From Candidatus Omnitrophota bacterium (GTDB taxonomy: Bacteria; Omnitrophota; Koll11; Zapsychrales; Fredricksoniimonadaceae): 12,519 nucleotides of DNA. The stretch is taken from NCBI GenBank assembly GCA_023247595.1, contig JAHFGF010000028.1, forward strand, positions 1 to 12,519. Reading direction: 5' to 3'. The notes below the pieces were generated by a model that saw only the letters and a list, made by a program, of their open reading frames with translations, ran no database searches and was not told the origin of the DNA. The stretch's first letter is position 1. Every line of letters begins with the position of its first letter. The position numbers and the translations under genes were made by a program. Positions 6,996-12,519 of this stretch are shown here, piece by piece.

Positions 6996-9618
6996 GGCTG
7001 GAAATGACGGCACGTAAATCCTGGATTTCTTTCTGCAATACAGTCATGCGTTCCTGGTCCTTTTGGATGACCTCAGGCGGGGCTTTTTTTACAAAATCAC
7101 TATTGTGCAGCCTTACAGCAATCCCTTGCAGGGATTTATCAAGCAGGGTTAGTTGTTCCGTAATACGTTTTTTTTCTTTTTCCAAATCAATAACGCCTTG
7201 TAAAGGGATGAAATATTTAATATCCCCAATGACACCGGAAGCCGCGTCTTTGACTGTGTCGACAGAGTCGGCAAATGTTACCGTCTTTATGCGTCCCAGA
7301 TGCTGAAACCTCTGGAATTCATTGGTCAGGACCTCAACCATTTTTTTATCTGAAATATTTAAAATACAATCAACTGTCTCATTGGGTTTAATATTCCATT
7401 GGGCCCTGGTATTACGGATGGATGTGATCAAATCAATCATGGCCTGCATGGTGATTTGTCCTTGAGAATCGATATACTCTTTTTTAATAGTCGGCCATGC
7501 GCTGGTGGATAATAAATTTTGAGAAGGATTGATTTTGCTGTAAATCTCCTCAGTAACAAACGGGATAAACGGATGCATGATCTTCAGCGAATTTTCCAAA
7601 ACATGCAAAGCCACCTTCTGCACTTCCAGATCAGCCCATTGATTCTTAATGATTTCTAAATACCAATCGCAAAAGCTTCCCCAGAAAAATTCCTGTACCT
7701 GCGTTTCCGCGTCGGAATAGCGGTATTTTTCAATGGCTTCAGCGGTTTTTTCTATGGTCGTATACAGACGCGATAAAATCCAACGCGATGGTAAATCGAG
7801 CTTTTCCATGTTTATAGTTTGATAATTGGCGTATGCCTCCGGCTTAACATTCATAAAAATTAGACGCGACGCGTTCCAAATTTTATTGGCAAAATTCCGG
7901 CCGATTTCAAATTTTTCTTTCGATATAAAAATATCCTGACCGGAATTGATGATGAGACTAAAACGTAAAGCATCGGCGCCGTATTCTTCAATGATTTCGA
8001 GCGGATCCAGGGCGTTGCCTAAGGATTTTGACATCTTACGGCCCTTGGCATCGCGCACAGTTCCGTGGATATAAACATCGCTAAATGGAGCCTGTCCCCT
8101 AAATTCATAACCAGCCATAATCATCCGAGCTACCCAGAAAAAAATAATTTCAGAAGCCGTAAACAGCGCGTTGGTTGGATAGAAAAATTTAAGGTCCGGA
8201 TTTTTTTTGGGCCAGCCGAGCGTCGCAAACGGCCAAAGCCAGGATGAGAACCAAGTGTCCAGGACATCTTCATCCTGCCGCAAAGCAACATCTTTTCCGT
8301 TTTTCTGACGGGCTTTAAGCTTAGCCTCCTCTTCATCGTGAGCAACATAAGCATTATTTTCGCTGTCATACCAAACCGGGATGCGATGTCCCCACCAGAT
8401 CTGACGGGAAATGCACCAGTCGCGGATATTTTCCATCCAGTTTAAATAGACTTTTTCCCATCTGTCGGGATGAAAACGAATGGTTCCGTTCTTGACAGCC
8501 TCAAGCGCCGGCCGGGCCAAAGGTTCCATTCGGACAAACCATTGTTTGGAAAGGTACGGTTCAACGACGGTGTCACAGCGGTAGCAATGGCCTACGGCAT
8601 GCGCGTGATCGTCGATTTTATCCAATAACCCAGTTTCCTGCAGTTCTGCCACAACAGCCTTTCGCGCCGCGAAACGATCCATGCCTTTAAATTTCCCCGC
8701 GTGTTCATTAAGAACCGCGTCGGGTTTCATAATATTGATGAATTCAAGTTTATGACGCTGGCCCATGGCAAAGTCATTGGGATCATGCGCAGGCGTTACT
8801 TTAACCGCGCCGGTTCCAAATTCTTTGTTCACAAATTCATCCGCAATGATTTTAATTTCGCGATGGATTAAAGGAAGGATAAGGGTTTGGCCGACCAGGT
8901 TTGTATAGCGGTCATCATCCGGATTAACCGCAACCGCCGTATCCCCCAGCATGGTTTCCGGACGAGTCGTGGCTACGATTACGAATTTAGACGGGTCGTT
9001 TTTAAATGGATACTTGATGTGATAAAGTTTTCCGTTCTTGTCCTTATGCTCTGCTTCTTCATCCGAAAGCGCGGTTTGACAGCGCGGGCACCAATTGATT
9101 ATGCGGTCGCCGCGATAAATCAAATCTTTTTCATAGAGCCGGATAAAGACTTCCTTGACCGCGTCGCTGTAATCATCATCCATCGTAAAACGCGTGCGCG
9201 GCCAATCACAGGATGAACCTAATTTTTCCAACTGTTTAAGAATGGTGCCGCCGTATTCATTTTTCCAATCCCACAAACGCTTAAGCATGGCATCCCGGCC
9301 GATGTCATAACGCGTTTTGCCTTCTTTGGCCAATTGTTTCTCAACCACATTTTGCGTGGCAATCCCGGCGTGGTCTGTTCCCGGCATCCACAAAGCCTCA
9401 TGCCCAGTCATGCGTTTATATCGAATGAGGATATCCTGCAGCGTATTGTTGAGCGCATGCCCCATGTGCAAAATGCCGGTCACATTGGGCGGAGGAATGA
9501 CAATGGTAAACGGCTTTTTTTGAGAAACCTGGGCGTGGAAGGACTGCTGGTCTTTCCAGACCGACAGCCATTTATCTTCAACTTCTTTGGGGTTATAGCG
9601 TGATGATAATTCAGTCAT
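6988..9618 (-). CDS. valS: Valyl-tRNA synthetase
   Basis: This class I aminoacyl-tRNA synthetase charges tRNA-Val in the cytoplasm. It is full length at 876 residues. Motifs in order are PPPNVTGILHMGH (42-54, with the HIGH motif as HMGH); the cysteine pairs CPRC (177-180) and CYRC (345-348), likely zinc-binding; the CP1 editing domain with TTRPETMLGDTAV and GTGAVKVTPAHDPNDF, which removes mischarged threonine; DWCISRQIWWGHRIPVWY; KMSKS (528-532); an anticodon-binding helical domain; and a C-terminal coiled coil of about 65 residues (DLEKEKKRITEQL...LQKEIQDLRAVISSL) typical of ValRS and distinguishing it from IleRS. The ATG at 9618 gives the family N-terminus (SSRYNPKEVEDKW). No Shine-Dalgarno sequence is visible because the bases before the start form one arm of a hairpin. 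No T-box element is present. Confidence 0.98.
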   Translation of the reverse strand: MTELSSRYNPKEVEDKWLSVWKDQQSFHAQVSQKKPFTIVIPPPNVTGILHMGHALNNTLQDILIRYKRMTGHEALWMPGTDHAGIATQNVVEKQLAKEGKTRYDIGRDAMLKRLWDWKNEYGGTILKQLEKLGSSCDWPRTRFTMDDDYSDAVKEVFIRLYEKDLIYRGDRIINWCPRCQTALSDEEAEHKDKNGKLYHIKYPFKNDPSKFVIVATTRPETMLGDTAVAVNPDDDRYTNLVGQTLILPLIHREIKIIADEFVNKEFGTGAVKVTPAHDPNDFAMGQRHKLEFINIMKPDAVLNEHAGKFKGMDRFAARKAVVAELQETGLLDKIDDHAHAVGHCYRCDTVVEPYLSKQWFVRMEPLARPALEAVKNGTIRFHPDRWEKVYLNWMENIRDWCISRQIWWGHRIPVWYDSENNAYVAHDEEEAKLKARQKNGKDVALRQDEDVLDTWFSSWLWPFATLGWPKKNPDLKFFYPTNALFTASEIIFFWVARMIMAGYEFRGQAPFSDVYIHGTVRDAKGRKMSKSLGNALDPLEIIEEYGADALRFSLIINSGQDIFISKEKFEIGRNFANKIWNASRLIFMNVKPEAYANYQTINMEKLDLPSRWILSRLYTTIEKTAEAIEKYRYSDAETQVQEFFWGSFCDWYLEIIKNQWADLEVQKVALHVLENSLKIMHPFIPFVTEEIYSKINPSQNLLSTSAWPTIKKEYIDSQGQITMQAMIDLITSIRNTRAQWNIKPNETVDCILNISDKKMVEVLTNEFQRFQHLGRIKTVTFADSVDTVKDAASGVIGDIKYFIPLQGVIDLEKEKKRITEQLTLLDKSLQGIAVRLHNSDFVKKAPPEVIQKDQERMTVLQKEIQDLRAVISSLS

Positions 9619-9622
9619 TTTT

Positions 9623-9684
9623 AGAGGTAAGAGATAAGAGGTAAGTGGTATAAAAGGATTTTTACCTCTCTACCTCTTACCCCT
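9623..9684. repeat. Long imperfect hairpin with tandem 14-bp repeats between cimA and valS
   Basis: On the plus strand, two 14-base units (9623-9636 and 9637-9650, starting AGAGGTAAG, 12 of 14 identical) form one arm; the pyrimidine-rich bases 9662-9684 form the other. AGAGGTAA (9637-9644) pairs with TTACCTCT (9662-9669), and GGTAAGAG (9626-9633) pairs with CTCTTACC (9674-9681), with a small internal loop and an extension of two more pairs. In the minus-strand transcript the structure ends four bases before the valS ATG. No T-run follows, so it is not an ordinary terminator. It nearly fills the 69-bp spacer. Confidence 0.7.
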
Positions 9685-9687
9685 GAC

Positions 9688-11262
9688 TCACTTCTTTATT
9701 TTATCTTTTAATAATTTGTACTCAATGCTGTCAACCAAGGCTTCCCAGCTGGCTTCGATGATATTTTCATGAACGCCGACGGTGGTCCAGGAATCGTGGT
9801 CATCCTGGGATTCAATGAGAACACGCACCTTGGCAGCAGCTCCATCGCTGGTATTTAAAACACGTACTTTGTAATCAGATAGATGCATACTGTCCAAAGC
9901 AGGATAAATCTTAGTAAGCGCTCGACGCAATGCCCCATCAAGCGCATCGACAGGGCCGCCGCTAGTAAACTTGCCAGTGTTCCCGGATTTACCGTTGATC
10001 TTTAAATCAATTTCTACAGCGGCCGAAACATTGCCTTTTTTATCTTTGCCTGTCACAACGGTATAGTCTTCTAATTCAAAAAATTTAGTATATTTTTTGA
10101 AATACCGTTTGATAAAGAGTTCAAAGGAAGCATCTGCCGCTTCAAATTGATAACCTTCATTTTCTTTATCCTGAAGATCTTTGAGCAGCTTTTGCGCCTC
10201 TGGAGATTTTTTGTCAATTTTAACGCCCATTTGTTCAGCTTTTAAAACAATCGGCATCTTTCCAGCCAGTTCTGAAGTCAGAAGACGGCTATGGTTACCG
10301 ACGAGTTCCGGCTTGATATGTTCATACGCCAAAGGATTCTTAAGGATGGCATCAATATGAACGCCCCCTTTATGCGCAAACGCTGAATGTCCAACAAACG
10401 CGTGGTTATCAGGAAGTTTGATATTTGAGATCTCGCTTAAAAAATAAGACGTCTCCATTAAATTTTTAACCTTGGCATCCGGTATGGATTTTCGCCCTAA
10501 CTTGGTGTACAAAATTCCGATGATGGTACACAAATCAGCATTCCCGCAACGTTCGCCCAGACCGTTAAACGTTCCCTGCACTTGTATGCAACCGGAATCA
10601 ATGGCAGCCATACTATTGGCGACCGCTAAATCCATGTCATTGTGCGTGTGAATACCCATCGACACTTTGAAATGATGTTTGATCTCCTCGATGATGCCAG
10701 CCACTTCTTCGGGCAAGGTACCGCCATTTGTGTCGCAAAAAATGATGCAATTAGCCCCTGCCTTTTGAGCGGCCAATACTGTTTTAAGCGCGTAATCGGG
10801 ATTGTTCTTATATCCGTCGAAAAAATGTTCGGCGTCATAGAACACTTCCAGTTTGTGTTTTTTTAAGAACGCAACAGAATCCGAAATCATGCTCAGGTTT
10901 TCATCTAAGGTTGTTTTGATGATGTCGTTGACATGCAGATCCCAGGACTTTCCAAAAATGGTCACCGTTGGTGTTTTGGATGCCACAAGCGACTTTAAAT
11001 TACTATCATCAGAAGCCTTAATGCCGGCGCGTCTGGTTGAACCAAAAGCGGCGAGCTTGGCGTTTTTGAGTTTCTTTTTCTGCATCATCTTGAAAAATTC
11101 TTCGTCCTTGGGGTTTGATCCCGGCCAGCCGCCTTCAATATAATGAACGCCAAGTTCATCCAATTTCTGGGTAATCTTGATCTTATCATTCACAGAAAAT
11201 GAGATGCCTTCGGTCTGTGAACCGTCACGTAGCGTCGTGTCGTATATGACTATGCGAGACAT
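9688..11262 (-). CDS. cimA: Citramalate synthase
   Basis: CimA condenses pyruvate with acetyl-CoA to (R)-citramalate, the first step of the threonine-independent route to 2-oxobutyrate and isoleucine. It is 524 residues from the ATG at 11262. A TIM barrel of the LeuA/HMG-CoA lyase family carries DTTLRDGSQTEG (8-19), H205-T-H207-N-D209 (metal ligands) and NGLGERCGNA. From about residue 390 a LeuA-type C-terminal allosteric domain ends with LSDYKVRVLN, AAKVRVLIES and WTTVGVHENIIEASWEALVDS. This C-terminal signature separates CimA from 2-isopropylmalate and homocitrate synthases. A TTG five codons upstream (11277) is also in frame. I prefer 11262 because AAAGGA (11274-11269) sits six bases before that ATG and the TTG would overlap this ribosome site. 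Feedback control by isoleucine is known for the family and only inferred here. Confidence 0.96.
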   Translation of the reverse strand: MSRIVIYDTTLRDGSQTEGISFSVNDKIKITQKLDELGVHYIEGGWPGSNPKDEEFFKMMQKKKLKNAKLAAFGSTRRAGIKASDDSNLKSLVASKTPTVTIFGKSWDLHVNDIIKTTLDENLSMISDSVAFLKKHKLEVFYDAEHFFDGYKNNPDYALKTVLAAQKAGANCIIFCDTNGGTLPEEVAGIIEEIKHHFKVSMGIHTHNDMDLAVANSMAAIDSGCIQVQGTFNGLGERCGNADLCTIIGILYTKLGRKSIPDAKVKNLMETSYFLSEISNIKLPDNHAFVGHSAFAHKGGVHIDAILKNPLAYEHIKPELVGNHSRLLTSELAGKMPIVLKAEQMGVKIDKKSPEAQKLLKDLQDKENEGYQFEAADASFELFIKRYFKKYTKFFELEDYTVVTGKDKKGNVSAAVEIDLKINGKSGNTGKFTSGGPVDALDGALRRALTKIYPALDSMHLSDYKVRVLNTSDGAAAKVRVLIESQDDHDSWTTVGVHENIIEASWEALVDSIEYKLLKDKIKK

Positions 11263-11268
11263 GCCTAA

Positions 11269-11274
11269 TCCTTT
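11269..11274 (-). promoter_or_regulatory. Ribosome binding site deciding the cimA start
   Basis: AAAGGA on the minus strand lies six bases before the ATG at 11262. It overlaps the codons that would follow an upstream in-frame TTG (11277), so the ATG is the better start. Confidence 0.7.
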
Positions 11275-11291
11275 CAAAAATGTTCCAAAAT

Positions 11292-11321
11292 AAAATATCG
11301 AATCGTCGTCATGAATGCCAA
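11292..11321 (-). promoter_or_regulatory. Weak promoter candidate upstream of cimA
   Basis: On the minus strand TTGGCA (11321-11316, 5/6 to the -35 consensus) is followed after 18 bases by TATTTT (11297-11292, 4/6 to the -10). It lies in the 83-bp lysC-cimA spacer and would give a leader of about 20 bases. It could allow cimA expression apart from lysC, but an AT-rich spacer can produce such a match by chance. Confidence 0.3.
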
Positions 11322-11345
11322 TTAAAGACGTTCAGGGTTGTTTTC

Positions 11346-11855
11346 TTAAACAATTTTTTTATCCAAGCCGAATTGCTTGTGCAAAGCCTTAACAGCCTTA
11401 TCCGCGTCATCCTTGCGGATGATACAGGAAATGCTGATCTCAGATGTTGAAATCATTTCGATGTTGACCTTGTTATCGGCCAAAGTTTTAAACATTTGAG
11501 CGGCAATGCCCGAATGAGAACGCATGCCGGATCCCACAATGGAAACGCGGGCGACGTTATCATCGTGGAGAATTCCGCCCAAACCGACTTTTCTGCCGAC
11601 TTCTTGCGCTGCTTTAATGGCTTTGTTCAAATCGGATTTGGGAACAGTGAATGAAATGTCGGTCACTTTGGTATGGCTGACATTTTGAACAATCGTATCC
11701 ACGTTAACGCCTGCCATGGAAATTTTTGTAAAAATTTGAGCAGCCACGCCGGGTTTATCCGGAACACTGCAAATGGTAATTTTCGCTTCGTTTTTATTGC
11801 TCGTTACACCGCGCACGGCGATTTCTTCCATTTTTTCTGTTTCTTTCACAATCAT
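11346..11855 (-). CDS. Predicted aspartate kinase beta (regulatory) subunit from an internal in-frame start
   Basis: An ATG at 11855, in the lysC frame, is preceded by AAGGAGG (11870-11864) at a spacing of eight bases, the strongest ribosome site in the window. The product would be 169 residues beginning MIVKETEKMEEIAVRG and containing just the two ACT domains. In Bacillus subtilis and Corynebacterium glutamicum the aspartokinase genes yield a nested beta subunit of about this size from an internal start at the same junction, and it pairs with the alpha subunit for feedback inhibition. The Shine-Dalgarno bases encode FKEEGT. The sequence signal is seen directly; actual translation is inferred. 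Confidence 0.65.
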   Translation of the reverse strand: MIVKETEKMEEIAVRGVTSNKNEAKITICSVPDKPGVAAQIFTKISMAGVNVDTIVQNVSHTKVTDISFTVPKSDLNKAIKAAQEVGRKVGLGGILHDDNVARVSIVGSGMRSHSGIAAQMFKTLADNKVNIEMISTSEISISCIIRKDDADKAVKALHKQFGLDKKIV

Positions 11856-12519
11856 GGTTCCTTCCTCCTTGAAAAAACTAGATCTCACATGAATAGGTAT
11901 ATTAAATCGTCGGGCAACTTCGATGGAACGCGCCTGCATAACCTGCGCTCCGAGCGAAGCCATCTCGAGCATTTCATCAAACGTGATGGTTTTAATTTTC
12001 TTGGCTTCTTTGACAATGCGCGGATCCGTTGTAAAAATGCCGGTGACGTCGGTATAAATTTCACAGACACTCGCATTAAGCGCTTTGGCAATCGCAACGG
12101 CGGTTAAGTCCGACCCGCCGCGGCCCAGCGTTGTAATTTCATCGCTGCTGGTCACGCCTTGATATCCGGCTACAATAACTATTTTTCCTTTTTTAAATGC
12201 TTCGCGAATACGTTTTCCATCAATGGAAATGATGCGGGCCTTGGTATGCGTCTTATCGGTTTTAATGCCTACCTGACGTCCGGTTAGAGAAATCGCGTCA
12301 TGCCCCAAGGCCTTGACCGCCATCGCCAAAAGCGCGCAGGAGATCTGCTCACCGGTTGAAAGCAGCATGTCCATTTCTCTATCCGGCGGATGGTCCGTAA
12401 TTTTAAACGCAAGCGCTTCAAGATCATCGGTTGTATCACCCAACGCGGAAACAACGACCGCAATGTCATTATTTTTGCTTTTGGTATCAACGATTCTCCG
12501 GGCGACATTTTTAATCCGC
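11346..12519 (-). CDS. lysC: Aspartate kinase, alpha subunit (5'-partial)
   Basis: The enzyme phosphorylates aspartate to aspartyl phosphate, the committed step to lysine, methionine, threonine and isoleucine. The frame runs to the right edge, reading RIKNVARRIVDTKSKNDIAVVVSALGDTTDDL, the family's N-terminal region. About 20 residues, including the KFGGTSV motif, are outside, so the TTG at 12443 is not the true start. The kinase domain contains TGRQVGI, the block QGVTSSDEITTLGRGGSDLTAV, and CEIYTDVTGIFTTDPRIV. Two C-terminal ACT domains follow, starting near ITICSVPDKPGVAAQIF and VARVSIVGSGMRSHSGIAAQMF, the effector-binding sites for lysine and/or threonine. The single-function length and ACT pair match the Bacillus LysC/Corynebacterium type that also makes a separate beta subunit. 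cimA follows after 83 bp. Confidence 0.97.
   Translation of the reverse strand, partial: RIKNVARRIVDTKSKNNDIAVVVSALGDTTDDLEALAFKITDHPPDREMDMLLSTGEQISCALLAMAVKALGHDAISLTGRQVGIKTDKTHTKARIISIDGKRIREAFKKGKIVIVAGYQGVTSSDEITTLGRGGSDLTAVAIAKALNASVCEIYTDVTGIFTTDPRIVKEAKKIKTITFDEMLEMASLGAQVMQARSIEVARRFNIPIHVRSSFFKEEGTMIVKETEKMEEIAVRGVTSNKNEAKITICSVPDKPGVAAQIFTKISMAGVNVDTIVQNVSHTKVTDISFTVPKSDLNKAIKAAQEVGRKVGLGGILHDDNVARVSIVGSGMRSHSGIAAQMFKTLADNKVNIEMISTSEISISCIIRKDDADKAVKALHKQFGLDKKIV
11864..11870 (-). promoter_or_regulatory. Internal Shine-Dalgarno sequence in lysC
   Basis: AAGGAGG on the minus strand lies eight bases before the in-frame ATG at 11855. It is a near-complete match to the anti-Shine-Dalgarno sequence, whereas most gene starts in this window have weak or no such sites. 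Confidence 0.65.

Noticed and set aside
6743..7306. Plus-strand open frame of 187 codons across the valS/nadC junction
   Set aside because: It is antisense to two well-supported genes, the translation shows no domain-like pattern, and no ribosome site is seen.
9619..9690. T-box riboswitch before valS
   Set aside because: The spacer is only 69 bp and has no T-box core (AGGGUGGNACCGCG-type) sequence or specifier stem; it is only a simple hairpin.
11326..11350. Small inverted repeat TTGTTT/AAACAA at the lysC stop as a terminator
   Set aside because: The stem is six AT-rich pairs without a following T-run; it is too weak to call.
11673..12107. Plus-strand open frame of 144 codons inside lysC
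   Set aside because: It is antisense to conserved kinase and ACT coding sequence; the F-, N- and H-rich translation is typical of a shadow frame.

Overview
The window is bacterial chromosomal DNA with every supported gene on the minus strand, so transcription runs from high to low coordinates. Base composition is moderate and slightly AT-rich. There are no rRNA or tRNA genes, IS elements, integrases, phage genes or CRISPR arrays. The organism cannot be named from this sequence. The housekeeping genes are clearly bacterial, and a secreted protein with a cleavable signal peptide sits beside a membrane protease with an N-terminal PepSY-like region. A Gram-negative, candidate-phylum-type bacterium (for example Omnitrophota-like) is a guess only.

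Right part (12519 to 6082): aspartate kinase lysC (5' end outside the window), citramalate synthase cimA, valyl-tRNA synthetase valS and quinolinate phosphoribosyltransferase nadC. LysC feeds the aspartate family of amino acids. CimA makes citramalate from pyruvate and acetyl-CoA, a threonine-independent route to 2-oxobutyrate and isoleucine. ValS charges tRNA with the related branched-chain product valine. NadC makes nicotinate mononucleotide for NAD. Two features stand out: an in-frame internal start with a near-perfect Shine-Dalgarno sequence inside lysC, placed where other bacteria start a separate regulatory beta subunit; and two structured intergenic spacers, a long hairpin directly before valS and a 26-bp perfect palindrome over the valS stop codon.

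Middle part (6085 to 3584): a signal-peptide protein of helical-repeat type and a CPBP (CAAX protease/bacteriocin-processing) membrane protease, joined to nadC by successive ATGA stop/start overlaps. The protease gene appears broken. Its N-terminal transmembrane and PepSY-like region (4986-5411) and its catalytic region (open from 5014 down to 3584) are in different frames, which meet at a short direct repeat. A rho-independent terminator follows immediately.

Left part (3555 to 1): a new transcription unit with its own promoter candidate encodes the three subunits of a xanthine dehydrogenase-family molybdenum hydroxylase, in the order FAD subunit, 2Fe-2S subunit, molybdopterin subunit. The last runs off the left edge. 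The large subunit most resembles 4-hydroxybenzoyl-CoA reductase alpha chains, but the FAD subunit lacks the extra 4Fe-4S insertion of that enzyme, so the substrate is unknown.

I did not find a convincing wholly new system. The best leads are the nested lysC beta subunit, the split protease gene and the two intergenic inverted repeats.
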